NCBI GenBank assembly: GCA_032629725.1
Contig: JAFEVB010000020.1
Span: 828,501 to 892,500 of the forward strand
Source of the DNA: Gremmenia infestans
Taxonomy: Eukaryota > Ascomycota > Leotiomycetes > Helotiales > Hamatocanthoscyphaceae
DNA length: 64,000 nt
Reading direction: 5' to 3'
Every line of letters begins with the position of its first letter. Position 1 is the stretch's first letter. Made by a program: the position numbers and the translations under genes. Of this stretch, positions 43,830 through 55,562 are shown piece after piece. The notes beneath the pieces were generated by a model. That model was not told where the DNA came from. It saw only the letters and a program-made list of their open reading frames with translations, and ran no database searches.

Positions 43830-45641
43830 ATGCTTGTTCGATTCCCGTCATTCCTCGCCGTTTCGGTACTGGCTGGTCTTTCCACTCACGTCCTTGGTCT
43901 GAATATCCTCCAAGGATCAGAACTCGCTGGGAAACGATCAGTCGAGGAGCGCGATGGTGTTGTCCACACTATTTTTGAGCATAATGCGACGGGAGCGACG
44001 ATAGACTATGTCAAGAATTCCGGCATCTGCGAGACGACGCCTGGTGTAAATCAGTACTCTGGCTACTTCTCAGTCGGCAGTAAGTTTGGTTTCTAAAGCC
44101 CAACCCTGGAATCAAGAATAATGTCTCAACTCGCATTCAGAAAATATGAGCATGTGGTTCTGGTTCTTCGAGGCTCGACACGATAGCGAATCCGCGCCCC
44201 TCGCCTTGTGGCTGAATGGAGGACCTGGGTGCTCCAGCATGATAGGATTATTTCAGGCACGGCTGAACCAATTCATCTCTCGATTTGAAAGCTTACAATT
44301 TTAGGAAAATGGTCCTTGCCAATTTTATGACAACGCTACGACTCCTTCGCTGAACCCCTATAGCTGGAACGAGTACGCCAACATGTTATATGTGGACGAA
44401 CCAATTGGAACGGGGTTTTCGTATGGTAACGATACCGTCTTTGGGACTGTTTCTGCAGCACCGTTTGTGTGGAAATTGTTGCAAGCTTTCTTTGCAAATT
44501 TCAAACAATACGAGAGCCGGGACTTTGGTCTCTTTACGGAATCGTACGGAGGACACTACGGGCCTGGCAAGTCAACTTCCACGGATCATGAACCTGTTAC
44601 TAATACCAACAGAATTCGCTTACTATTTCGAACAGCAGAATGCGGCTATCCATAATAAAAGTTTGCATGCCGAGGAAATCGACCTAGTTGCTCTCGGTAT
44701 CAACAACGGGTAAGCAGGTGCAAAAGAGTTACAAAACGTTTTCCCAACCATCTCTTCAGCTACCCCGCTCAATACAAGCAAACTTCCAAGCCGACAAAGA
44801 AATACTAAGAAGCTTCCTATAGATGGTACGACGCGATAATCCAAGAACGAGAATTCATATCCTTCAGCGTCAATAACTCATACTACCCCCTAATCAACAG
44901 CTCCATCGCCGACGCCTACATGGCGAACTACACCGCTACCTGCCTGCCGCCTCTCCTGACCTGCAACTCCACCACAGAAGAAACACCGCAGTGCTTTAAC
45001 GCACACGAGGCATGCAACGCCGTCGATGGCGCTTTCAGCGCCTATTACCCAGATATCGATTACTATGATATCCGCCAACCGAGCTCCGCTCCCTTTCCAC
45101 CAGAGACGTATGTCAATTATCTGGCTGATCCGGCGGTCATGAAGGCTATTGGAGCGAAATCGAATTATTCCGAATGTTCTGATGCGGCAGATCTACCGTT
45201 TGCGCAGTTTGGTGATGGTGAGCCATTCCATGCCAGCCATCCATTCTATTCGAATACTATACTCCATTCCTATCCAACCAAGTCAAGAACATTTCTGACC
45301 AAAATATAGGTTCACGCTCTTTCTTACCGACCCTATCATCGGTCGTACAATCCAACATCACAGTCTTAATCTGGGCCGGCGACGCGGATGCCGTCTGCGA
45401 CTGGTTCGGCGGTTTCGCATCCGTAAACGCCGTCGAGTATTCCGGCTCAACCGAGTTCAGCAGTAAGGCCGTGGCGAACTATACGCTGGGCGGAGTAACG
45501 AAGGGGACGTATAAGAGCGTGGGAAATCTTAGCTGGTTAAGGGTCTTTGCGTCGGGGCATGAGATACCGGCTTTTCAGCCGGAATTGGCGTTGCAGGTTT
45601 TTAAGCAGACGTTGCAGAAGAAGCCTATCTCGGGTACTTAG
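43830..45641 (+). CDS. Serine carboxypeptidase S10, secreted
   Basis: Six exons (43830-44079, 44141-44256, 44305-44566, 44613-44709, 44823-45217, 45310-45641) encode 483 residues. A signal peptide (FPSFLAVSVLAGLSTHVLG) precedes a short propeptide with KR. Family motifs: WLNGGPGCSSMIGLFQENGPC, NMLYVDEPIGTGFSYG, ESYGGHY with S202, WAGDADAVCDWFGG with D400, and ASGHEIP with H457. It removes C-terminal residues from peptides at acid pH. The residue before ESYGG is Thr where Gly is usual. Two introns begin with GC (44257, cag/gcacgg; 44567, cctg/gcaagt); both are needed to keep the conserved LFQENGP and GPEFAYYFEQQN junctions. Several N-glycosylation sites are present. Confidence 0.9.
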
Positions 45642-45902
45642 GTGGGGGGTTGGAATGATGCTTGGAAGAAGGTGTGGGGGGCGATATCAAGAGAATTGTG
45701 AGGGAGTAATTACGCCATGATATGAATCTTGCAAATGAAACGTGCATATAGTAGCAGCGCGACCTGAATTCAAATTACAAACGTCGTCAGATGTAATGTT
45801 TTCAACCCTTCGCTTTCACTCTCTACTGGAAAATCCTAGAACAAAAATAGAAACAAACAAAAGCAGTATCCGCCTCCCACCGCCCGTTTATTGACACTAA
45901 TA

Positions 45903-46861
45903 CTATTGCAGGGGCCCACGACTACCACCCTGACTATAAACTTGCGACAAGTATGGCTCAGGCTGCTGTTGCTGCTGATAAGCTTGCGGCGCATATTCCT
46001 GCGAGGAATAGGAATATTGCTGTTGCTGTACTGGCTCGTATTTCTGCGCGGAAGTCGAAGATATCTGGTTCAGCTCTTGGGATTTGCTACCATTGGTTGC
46101 TGTGTTTTGTGTGTTGTAGGATGATGGTAAGGGTGAAGGGGGATGTGAGTGTTTCTGGCGCTGGAGGTGGATGGTGAAGATTAGGAGGGTTGAGGCGATG
46201 AGGAGCCTGTGGGGGATGGGTATTAGTTGGTGGGTGCGGGGGGAGGGGGTGAAGAGGTAGGTGGTATGAAGGAGGTGGTGGTGGTAGAGGTGCAAGCAAG
46301 TATAAAACTACTTACATTTCAACAGCAGCGAGCCCAGCCGCAGCACTCATCAGATTCAAATACCCATACGTAGCCACGAACTCGCGTTTCTGCACGTTGT
46401 TTAGATGCAGATCTCTCCGGATCCGAATCCGCCTATCGCAAACCCCTCCACTGCCATCATTCACACACTCGTTGATCGTCGTGGGTATTACGAATGTCGC
46501 CCTCGTTGCTGCTAGTGATGCCATAGCCGAGAGCCAGAAAATAACGCCCACGCAGTCGGCACCTAGGATAGCCCATTGGTTGTATGCTGTTTTCATGGCG
46601 GCGGTGTGCGTGGTGAGGATGTTGTAGAGGACTATTAGTATTGTTACGAGGCTGGTGAAGATTGCGAAGGCCCAGGACTGGAGATTTAGTTAGCGAATGG
46701 GTGGACGGAGGGGGTTTGGGGTGGGGTGTGTTTGGTATTACGTTGAAATGGATCCAATAAGTTCCATAGGCGGATATTCCGAGAATAATTACCGCGAGAA
46801 GGATCTGAATGCCGCGGAGTATTATTGTCCATTTCGGGACTACGATTATGTTGGGAGCCAT
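45903..46861 (-). CDS. MARVEL-domain membrane protein
   Basis: Three exons (46742-46861, 46316-46677, 45903-46206) encode 261 residues. Four hydrophobic segments are visible: GIQILLAVIILGISAYG, FAIFTSLVTILIVLYNIL, LGADCVGVIFWLSAMASLA and GLAAVEMLLIASTLLIFTI. A lumenal loop with two Cys before segment four and a Gln/Tyr-rich cytosolic tail (QQQQYSYSSQEYAP) complete the typical fungal MARVEL layout. I start at ATG 46861 (MAPNIIVVPKW) because the frame upstream has no such match. Such proteins sit at membrane contact or sorting sites; the role here is unknown. Confidence 0.85.
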
Positions 46862-48166
46862 ATATACTGGAAAACTGAAGTTGCAAAGATTGCAGGGACA
46901 AAGGATAGAATCGAGGTACGTAGTTATGCTTGAACGAGGCGGAAGCGGGAAAGCGACAAGTGCGCGCGCATATACATATAGCATATATATGTAATTACGA
47001 TACAAGTATTTGGTTCTTGGAAGGGTGGTGCCAGCCCAGCATAAAAAAGAACTCGCATAGCCCATTCTAGCTTTCTTGGCTGGATAGCTGAAGACACGCC
47101 ATGGACAGAAGTGGTACAGTACCTCTGTGAAGTCCCTTGGTTTTCAAAAACAGACCAATCAAGGAGGTCTTCAGGGCTTGACCCGATGTGCGGCTGAGAC
47201 TTGGCATGGCGGAGAGCTGTACTGTCTTGGCGAGGCAGACTAGAACTCCAGACTTGCAGGATAATCAAGAATCAAGCTTTGTCCCCGAGAAAGTTATCAC
47301 AAGCTTTTGAAGTATAGGTAGTTGACATGGGGTAGAAATTGGGATGGCGAATTTGCAACGATGAAGTTGATGTACCTGCTTATGCACTGGCAATGGTATT
47401 CCTGAACCAATCTCGACCCATAGGCAAAAGCAAAGTACCAAAGGTTATCTCGAACATGCATATAAGGCTGCCGCAACCTTGCGCTGAAAATATATTGGGC
47501 ACAGGCGAAGAAGTATTGAGTGGGGTCTAAGAACAGAACGCGGGGTGACATCCCGCGTTACGACGGCGGGGTGGAGGAAGAAGCAGCAAGACAATGATAA
47601 CTGATGAGAATATTCGAGATGTGCTGGCCCTTGACCTTAGGTATCGGGTAATCAAGTTTCCTCTCTTGAGGGAGTCGTAGATTGTCAGGGCCAACGACAT
47701 TACCAGGGAGATGGAAATGGGGATGAAGATACACTAGAGCAGCACGTGAGCAGCCAGAGTTTGCTGTTGCATATCAATTCGATATATTGGGAGCTTTCTC
47801 GGTGTTCTCGGCGAACCTGTTTCTTCCACGTTGTGCTTAATATGTAGATGAAGGTTTAAGGAGAACCTGGAAAGGAGCGATCAAAATCTCTTTCATCTGT
47901 GGTCTTGATGACTCAGCCTTTCATCAGCCACATAAGCCACACCCTTCACCATCATAGTGAAGGCAACTCCAGTCTCTTCCATTAGGCACCACCATTTCAC
48001 AACACAAACAGAATCTGCATAAGACACAGTCTCTCTCTTGTATTTACAGTCCATCTTGCGCATCACATATTCACATCAACAATCCCACACCGCCAAAATA
48101 GGCCGCAAACACCGTCCTCGCCACTCCAAAGGCTCTGGCCAAAACAACCGTTACAAACGCGACAAA
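46862..48166. promoter_or_regulatory. Divergent intergenic region, 1.3 kb
   Basis: It separates the starts of the MARVEL and sirtuin genes. 47900-48165 is C/T-rich and fits a 5' leader of the sirtuin. Frames in it, such as 47297-47551 reverse, show no domain. Confidence 0.4.
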
Positions 48167-49483
48167 ATGGGTCAAGAAAACTCCCACCAACAGATCAACC
48201 CAGACACACCTCCCAAAACCCTCTCGTCTCGCTCCATAGAAGGCATAGCAAAGTACATTCAAGATGGCCGCCCCAAACGCATCGTTGTGATGACCGGCGC
48301 AGGCATCTCCACCTCGGCAGGAATCCCCGATTTCCGATCACCTGACACCGGACTGTACGCCAACCTCGCACGTCTAGATCTCCCATACGCGGAAGCCGTC
48401 TTCGATATCTCATACTTCAGACAAAATCCGGATCCGTTCTACGTGCTAGCGAAAGAGCTGTATCCCGGAAAGTTCTTCCCCACGGTCTCGCACGCGTTTG
48501 TCGCGTTGTTGGATGAGAAGTCTTTGTTAATGAAGCTGTTCACGCAGAATATTGACTGTTTGGAACGGAGCGCTGGTGTGTCTGGTGACAAGATTATAGA
48601 GGCCCATGGGAGTTTTGCTAGCCAGAGGTGTATTGAGTGTAAGACGGAGTTTCCTGACGATTTGATGAAGAAGGCTGTGATGAGTGGAGATGTGCCGCAC
48701 TGTCTTGTTCCGCAGTGTAATGGGTTGGTGAAGCCGGATATTGTGTTCTTTGGGGAAGCTCTGCCTCATGCGTTTCATATGAATACGCATGTGCCTGGGA
48801 GGGCTGACTTGGTCATTGTGATGGGTACTAGCTTGACCGTACATCCTTTTGCCAGCTTGCCTCAGTCTGCAAGCGAAGGAGTACCACGTCTTTTGATCAA
48901 CAAGGAACAAGTTGGCGACCTTGGGAGCCGACCGGATGATGTGGTATTTTTGGGGGATTGTGATGAAGGGGTCAGGAAGCTGGCAGATGCATTGGGATGG
49001 CGGGATGAGCTTGAGGAATTGTGGTTGGAGGTTGGAGGAAATGTGAAGGAAAAGGAAGCAGAGAGATTGCGGGAGGAAAGAAAGGCAATGTCGAAGGATG
49101 AGGTGTTGGAGGCGGAAATTAAGCAGTTGACTCAAGATATCGATGCTACACTGCAAGTGTCTAACGATCACCAACAACGAACAAGCGATCATCTCCAGAA
49201 GGCAAGCTTAAAATCAGCACAATCAACAACTATAGACGATCCTGAAAACTTCGAACCTTCATCTGCTCCTTCCATTGCTGCTACCCCGGAGCCCACACAG
49301 AGCGACGACGGATTGAAGGAGCCTCCAGCAACTCCAGCAGTCAAAGTAAACGCGGCTTTGAATACCGAGAGCACAAATACTCAATCTCCAGCGGAAGCGC
49401 CAAAGGTCAATCCCAACGCGATCCTCGATGTCACCCTGCCGCAAAACAAACCAAGCGAGAACAAACCAGCATCACACATCTGA
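48167..49483 (+). CDS. hst2: Sirtuin, Hst2 type (N-terminally NAD-dependent deacetylase)
   Basis: A single exon of 438 residues from ATG 48167 (MGQENSHQQ); the frame upstream is open but has no ATG. The sirtuin core spans about residues 22-300: GAGISTSAGIPDFRSP, TQNIDCLER, HG with catalytic H147, zinc Cys C155, C158, C179 and C184, VKPDIVFFGE, and MGTSLTVHPFASLP. The core resembles class I yeast Hst2, a mostly cytosolic deacetylase acting on histone H4 and other proteins with NAD+ as cosubstrate. The last 130 residues are charged (a predicted coiled coil around KEKEAERLREERKA) and then Pro/Ser/Thr-rich and probably disordered, as in filamentous-fungal Hst2 proteins. Confidence 0.93.
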   Translation: MGQENSHQQINPDTPPKTLSSRSIEGIAKYIQDGRPKRIVVMTGAGISTSAGIPDFRSPDTGLYANLARLDLPYAEAVFDISYFRQNPDPFYVLAKELYPGKFFPTVSHAFVALLDEKSLLMKLFTQNIDCLERSAGVSGDKIIEAHGSFASQRCIECKTEFPDDLMKKAVMSGDVPHCLVPQCNGLVKPDIVFFGEALPHAFHMNTHVPGRADLVIVMGTSLTVHPFASLPQSASEGVPRLLINKEQVGDLGSRPDDVVFLGDCDEGVRKLADALGWRDELEELWLEVGGNVKEKEAERLREERKAMSKDEVLEAEIKQLTQDIDATLQVSNDHQQRTSDHLQKASLKSAQSTTIDDPENFEPSSAPSIAATPEPTQSDDGLKEPPATPAVKVNAALNTESTNTQSPAEAPKVNPNAILDVTLPQNKPSENKPASHI

Positions 49484-50252
49484 AGGAGATTTGAAGATTA
49501 TGCGAAGATGATAAGATGGAGAACCATACTGCTACATGTGCAAAGGAAGATCAATGGCTGTATTCTAAGCTTGGTGTTGTGGCGTGGAGGGAAGTGATCT
49601 GTCTTGGCCGCATGGCGAGTAACAGAAGGAGCTCTTTCCCAGAGGCCAACTCTAGAGTGGCTACCTAGGTACATACCCAATCCAATCATACTCAAATGCG
49701 ACTGTGTTTCGTCATAGTACGACAAATAGTCTATTTCAATTCCCAGTTGTGCAACTTTTCATCCATGCTTCGGCAAAGAAAGGGGTTTTTGCTACAACCT
49801 CCTCGCTATTTTCCGAGTTGCGCAACAAGGCTGCAATTCTCAGCACTCTCAGCACTCACAGCACACCAATCCAACTGTACAGGACGTCTAGTACACCTCT
49901 CCCACATATTTACAGTCGTTCCCAGCAAGTTTACCTCCAAACGTCCCGCCTCTTCCCATTCTCATTGCTCCAACACCACACCCCACCACCAAAATACCTT
50001 CAAATCTCCCCAAAGAGTCTAGAATAGTCCCCGGAATACCAGCGAAAGGTTCTCCATCTCTGTATTCCCATCCAGCATCCCATACAGACCATCACCAAGC
50101 CCCTCGCTTAATAGGATCAATCCCCTATAAATGAAGCCGATTCCCAACTTTCTTTCTCCTTTTCTTCCTAAACTTCTCAGATTCCCACATTCTGGTGTTC
50201 CTACTTCGCTTAACACCCCAATCCCATCTCATCGCACAACAATCGGTTAAAG
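49484..50252. other. Intergenic, CT-rich leader
   Basis: 769 bases after the sirtuin. 49950-50250 is strongly pyrimidine-rich on the + strand and looks like the promoter and leader of a gene starting at ATG 50253. Confidence 0.4.
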
Positions 50253-50688
50253 ATGACGCTCACGATGTCCCAACTCGACTCTGTCAACTTTGGTGAGGAA
50301 GGCTCGGTTAAGGAACAGCCTACTGACCCTGGTAACCGAGACAACTTTTTTTTTGGTGGTCGTCGCATCGCTTATTTTTGGCTGCATATTTCTACTTCAC
50401 GATAATTAATATTGCGCAGGCTATGGGAAATAATTTGAGTCCAGAGTTGGGGGTTTGGGTTGAGTTGGTTGGGGAGGAGATTTCGGTTGTTTGTTGTTGA
50501 CCGAAATGAAGCCCAAAGCAGAAAGAATGCAGAAAGCTTCCAGAATCAAATCAGATGCCCTGCCGAGCCTGCATAGACGAACGGAGTCCGAGCTCTTAGC
50601 TCCCGCCGCTAAGAGCACGGACCCCTTGGTCGAATACCAAAATGCCTTCTCCTCCCACTTCGCAACATCAATCAACATCGTCCTTTGA
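50253..50688 (+). CDS. Tentative small two-exon gene, unknown protein
   Basis: ATG 50253 follows a long CT-rich leader. Exon 1 (50253-50331) gives MTLTMSQLDSVNFGEEGSV and ends in front of gtaacc. Using an acceptor at 50518, exon 2 (50519-50688) gives MQKASRIKSDALPSLHRRTE and ends in FSSHFATSINIVL, for 82 residues in total. Lengths fit phase, but the donor and acceptor are not strong, the 187-nt intron is long for this window, and I recognise no family. Other acceptors (for example after 50479) are possible. The charged, Ala/Ser-rich product has no signal peptide or membrane segment. Confidence 0.4.
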
Positions 50689-51242
50689 CATCAACTTGGT
50701 GCCATCCAACATCGGTCTCCTCATCAATGTCCGATATTTATCTCGCACGGTTTTCTTTCTCTTTGCAATTATGTCTTTGGTCTTCACTTGATTGCTGGGA
50801 TCACCACGTCGACGTGGTGGTTTTGCATGTATTTTCGCTTTGATTTGGGTTGAAGGAGGAAAAGGTTTACAAGGTGTAGTTGCGATTGTTCGTTAGTTGT
50901 TTTGAAATTTCATGCATGTCTTTGCGATGTTTTGCAACTCTTTGAATCGGGATTAAAGAGAGGAAGTCGCGATGAATCGTTGCGCTTTCCCGCTTTTGCG
51001 ACTGTTTGGATGTGAGACTTTGTTTTTATGCTTTTAACGCCATGTTACTTTAAGATATGCAATGCTTTGATTCCTGAAGGACGTGTATTTGATATTTCTA
51101 AAAGCTAACAATGCCGATGTTCCTAAAATCTGGCGACCCCGATGCTCATAAAACTGTATGGTAAAGATGAAGGGTTAAACATAGCAGTTTGCTGTTCACA
51201 AATTCCCGCCCATCCAACCTAGACCTATCGTCGCACGGTCCA
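50689..51242. other. Convergent intergenic region
   Basis: 554 bases between the tentative small gene and the end of the reverse-strand P450. T-rich stretches fit transcript ends. No coding frame is supported. Confidence 0.4.
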
Positions 51243-53239
51243 TCATTTCCTTGGGATAACTCTCATAATAACACCAGACTGCTTAGCAAACCATACGCCA
51301 CAAATCGCCCACTCTTCCTGTGGCGATGCCCACTCGAGTCTGAAGTGTCTCAGGACCTGCGGTACGAACTTGGTGATCTCCAGAATGGAAATGTTCTTGC
51401 CGATACAAGCCCGAGAGCCATGACCAAACTAATTATCGTCAGCACATTGTATAACTCAACATACCATGCCTGAATGGGCATGCATTGCTAAGGGATGCAC
51501 TTACCGCGAAGGACGACTGCTCCATCAGTCTCAGCTGATCCGGTCCAGCCTCAAGCCAACGCTCTGGTCGAAACGTATCGGTGTCAAGCCCAAACACTTC
51601 TTTGCTGTGATGAACAACCCATGCATTGACCCCGACAATCGTTCCTCCTGGAATGAACTCTCCGCATAATGTTGCGCCGCCTTCTGGGACAACTCGCTCC
51701 AGTGGCATGCCGACGCCTGGGTGCAAGCGCATAGCTTCCTTTATTACGGCTTGTCTAGAAAATCGTCAACTCAGCTCACACCTTTCATCCTTTCATTTCA
51801 TTTCCATTCTTGCTGGGTCACTTACAGATACTCCAATTGCTGTCCCTCGCTCAACTCCACATACTCCGAAAACTTGCCCTCTGCTTCCGCTGCATCGATT
51901 TCTCGCATCAGTTTCTCGTACGTTCGTGGGTTTTTGACTAGGAAATAGAAGATTGCTCGTAAAGCCATGGCAGTTGTATCGCTTCCTGCAGAGCTATATT
52001 AAACATTAGTTGAGTTCTCTTTCGACATCAGCTCAGCATAAGATCGAGCTCACAGATTTGCGGTGAGATGGCCGAATATTGCGTAATCCGACATGTATTC
52101 CACACCCTTCTCTTGCACGTTTCGGAGGTAACCGAGATATTCGCCATGCTGCTGACTCTTCGTAGTGGTGCACGACTCCATCATTTCCAAGATCATCTAT
52201 CCATCATTCATTCACTCATCAGCTTGGCGCTTCTACCCATTCATTCCTCCAAACAGCGCAGGAATGAAAAGAAGAAAAAGAATGAAACGGAATGGAGCTC
52301 AACACACCTTTTCAGTCTTCCCAAACGCATTCAAATTCGCCAGCACTGGAATACTACGCATGAATCTCTGCAACGTCACATTCCCAAACAACAGCCGATG
52401 TAGTTCCGGTAGCTGACCCACCGCCGACGAATACTTGAAGAACCCATCCAGCGCGCCAATGGTCCCCCGACTATCCTCTCGGTTCTCCATAAACCCCAAC
52501 ATCCGATTGAAGCAAATCTTGCCAATACTATCAAACGTATACCACTGCAACCACTGTCCGAAATCAATGGGTCGACTGTCATTTTCATTGGGTTTATCAC
52601 TGGATTCGAAACGGGAGAAGGAGTACATGGCGTCGGTGAAGTGTTCCGTGCATTCGTTGATCAGCGGCTCGAGTTGGCGGATATAGGAGAGCGAGTATGC
52701 TTGTGCGATGGGTGCTCTATAGCGCTTATGCTGGGTGCGCGAGGGGGTCGTGAAGAGGTTGTCCGCGTATATACCTTGGGTTACTACATCGAAGGCGCGG
52801 TAGAAGTTCGACTATTCTCACCAAGTCCATGTCAGCACATCACATCCACATCTACATCAACATCGACATCTCATCACCATTCATTTAACTTTCCACATAC
52901 CTTAACAAACGCACTATTAACTCCATAAATCTCCGCAATCATCCCCGGATCAGCCACCGAGATCTTATTCGGACCCACCCGCACCAGCGGGCCGTACTTG
53001 TCATGCAGCCCGCGGTACAAGGTATGGAAGTCCCCGCGCGTCGCATGGTACATCAGATACAGGCGCGAGAACCGTGCTGTGGTGGGGCCGGGGATGCGGG
53101 ATAGCGAGGGGCGGAAGGCGATGGCGAGTGTCCAGGTTGTGTAGATGAGGATGCTGACGATGGTGACGAGGGGCCAGAGGGAGAGGAGGGTGGCGGATAG
53201 GCTTGAGGTGTAAGTTGGGAGGGGGGTTGTTAGGGACAT
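51243..53239 (-). CDS. Cytochrome P450, pisatin-demethylase-like
   Basis: Six exons (52901-53239, 52308-52811, 52054-52196, 51826-51993, 51505-51754, 51243-51428) encode 529 residues. A membrane anchor (residues about 15-40) is followed by SRIPGPTTARFSRLYLMYHA and HDKYGPLVRVGPNKISVADP, typical of the pisatin-demethylase/benzoate-hydroxylase-like P450 group. Other motifs are AGSDTTAMALRAIFYFL (I helix), E391...R394 in KEAMRLHPGVGMPLERVVP, FRPERWL, and FGHGSRACIGKNIS with haem ligand C476. Substrate unknown. No biosynthetic backbone gene is nearby; the intergenic space upstream is long. Confidence 0.92.
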
Positions 53240-54656
53240 GATGCGTTTGAATTGGGAAAAGCCAAGGGGAAGGGTTAGGTTGGTGGTTGTAAAGGTAAGA
53301 TAAGTAGGTAAGATATGTAGGATATGTACGTAAGATAGGTAAAGTAGCTGGCTGGTTGTGTTTGAGAGGAAAGAGGGGGAGGGGGGGTGTTAAGTCTTAT
53401 GCTTGCTTGTGTAGAAGTGATTTCATATCCATAGAGATGGATGGACGGACTCGCGGGTGGATGTCTTTACATTCACATGTCATCTGTCTGACCCATCTGC
53501 AGGCATTGCAATATAAATAGCTCATCTATATTTTCCTTACCAATCTACACTTTCGGACGCTTAGGAAGCATACCTAGTGACCTGGTAAAACTAGGGCTGC
53601 TTTGGAAGGATTCACACAAGAAAACTATGCTTGGAAGTTCATGGAACTATTGCTATTGATATGGCATAGGTCTTTCTTGGCATAGAGACTTTAAGTGGCT
53701 ATGTCTATAAAACATTGTAAGAGTTAATCTTATGCATTCTTGTGAATCTTTCCGGTCTTGACTTGTTTTCTTTTTCCCGGCTACGGACCGCGGTTCTCAT
53801 TTGTATATTGGCCTCTCATTTATGCTGTCAAAATTACGAGAGACTGGCAGCAACATACGAGTACGAACAAGCAGATGTATGATCCTTTAAACTGTATAAT
53901 CATTTTGTAAAGGATGTAGTCTATTGTAGATAGTAAAGTAAGTTCGTCAAACATCTGGAGCTGGGTTTTATATGGAGAAGAGCGTTGATATAAGCAGATG
54001 GTGCTAATCTGTCTTCTAATAAAAGACTTTAGTATAATAGATGTGGACAAAATAGAGGGTGGGGTGAATATGCCGAGTGAGAATAAATAATGCTATATCT
54101 CTAGGACAATAATTGCTCTCTCTACTTGATGAAAATGAAATCTTCGGTGTCAGTAATGCAAGACCATCGTTATACTATGGATCCATGATTTTATTATTCT
54201 ACATCTAAGCTCGGGCCCTGCGTGACTCGTCAGATAAACCTTTACTGATACATAAGAATTGAGAATATAAGTTGTTGAAAGGCGAGCCAGCTCTCTGTCC
54301 CACTTTTTAAAGCAGGTACGGAATATTAGCCAAATCCTCCTTCGACCCTCCGAGTGAAGTGATTTCTTGAACCCAATCATCTTTGATACATTTGTGCATG
54401 ATTTTAAATATGCCTGCTTTTTTTTTAACGAAACTCATAGGTGGCGAAGTACACTAAATTCCGTTTTGGGACGGGTCGGTAAAAATTCGGCTTTAGCGGA
54501 GGAAACATCTCAACTTCACGCGATTCAGACAGATATCTCACATCCAACAATAATCGTAAACCTCAGCATTCACAAACAAACCCTCCACGGCTGTATATAT
54601 ACTCAAATTCGCGTCTCAGAAATGGTGCTGGCTGATTTTTCGCATCGCCCGCAGCA
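53240..54656. promoter_or_regulatory. Divergent intergenic region, 1.4 kb
   Basis: It separates the starts of the P450 and the polysaccharide deacetylase. AT-rich from 53500 to 54420, with no coding frame I can support. 53280-53345 has an imperfect GTAAGATA-type repetition (taagataagtaggtaagatatgtagg...). Confidence 0.4.
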
Positions 54657-55562
54657 ATGCGCATAAGCCTCATCCGCCGCATCCGTCGTCTCACAACCTC
54701 CACCATCTCACGTGTCGAACGATACCTCGAATCCTCCAAACCACCACGGAAACATGCCAAGATAGATGACGAGGAGCAAACCCTCGACCCAGATTGCCTG
54801 CTGCTCTCCCAACAACCCTCACCTATAGCCAGGATGGCCAAACTCCTCTTCCTGACCCTCCTCACCCTCATCATACTGGTCCTGATCCTGGCATACACAA
54901 TCTACAAACCACCACCCCTCCTAATCAGCTACCTCCAACAAAAATACCACCCCGTAATCTTCCACCTCCCACTTCCCCCATCGCACCGTACCATCGCTCT
55001 CACCATCGACGACGCGCCCTCAGAGCACACGCCCGCCATCCTAGACCTGCTCGCCAAACACCACGCCGCCGCCACATTCTTCATCATCGGGTCCCAGGCA
55101 CAGGAAAACCCTTCCCTGATCCGTAGCATCCACGACGCGGGTCACGAGCTGGGGAATCATGCCTGGAATGACGAGCCGTCCATCTCGCTCCCTCTAAGCG
55201 AATTGGAGCGACAGGTTAAGGAAGTCGAGGCTCTGCTCCCGGCTAACGCCAGTGGGGTGAAACTCTTCCGTCCCGGTTCGGGATTTTTTAATGGCAAGAT
55301 GGTGGGCTTGCTTGCGAGTTTGGGGTATAGGGTTGCGTTGGGGAGTGTCTATCCGCATGATGCTCAGATTACAAAACCGCGGTGGAATGCGGCGCATGTG
55401 TTGAGTATGGTTAGACCGGGTGGTGTGGTTATCATGCATGATAGGAGAGGGTATTCTGTGGAGGAGATCAGACTGGTCTTGGAGGGGCTGGAGAGGGGTG
55501 GATGGAGGGTTGTTAGTTTGGGTGAGCTGGTGAGGGTGTCTGAGGAGATTGGGGGGAAGTAG
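54657..55562 (+). CDS. Polysaccharide (chitin) deacetylase, NodB domain, type II membrane protein
   Basis: One exon of 301 residues. A basic cytosolic N-terminus is followed by a membrane anchor (about residues 62-82) and a NodB domain. Motif 1 reads TIDDAP with D118 and D119 (TFDDGP in most relatives), motif 2 HELGNH (metal-binding H163 and H168), motif 3 FRPGSG, and VIMHD matches the late motif. The family removes acetyl groups from chitin or related wall sugars. The anchor suggests action in the secretory path or at the plasma membrane. The FDDG-to-IDDA change keeps both aspartates. Confidence 0.9.
   Translation: MRISLIRRIRRLTTSTISRVERYLESSKPPRKHAKIDDEEQTLDPDCLLLSQQPSPIARMAKLLFLTLLTLIILVLILAYTIYKPPPLLISYLQQKYHPVIFHLPLPPSHRTIALTIDDAPSEHTPAILDLLAKHHAAATFFIIGSQAQENPSLIRSIHDAGHELGNHAWNDEPSISLPLSELERQVKEVEALLPANASGVKLFRPGSGFFNGKMVGLLASLGYRVALGSVYPHDAQITKPRWNAAHVLSMVRPGGVVIMHDRRGYSVEEIRLVLEGLERGGWRVVSLGELVRVSEEIGGK

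Noticed and set aside
48527..49192. 221-codon open frame antisense to the sirtuin gene
   Set aside because: It lies wholly within a clear hst2 exon and has no recognisable motif.
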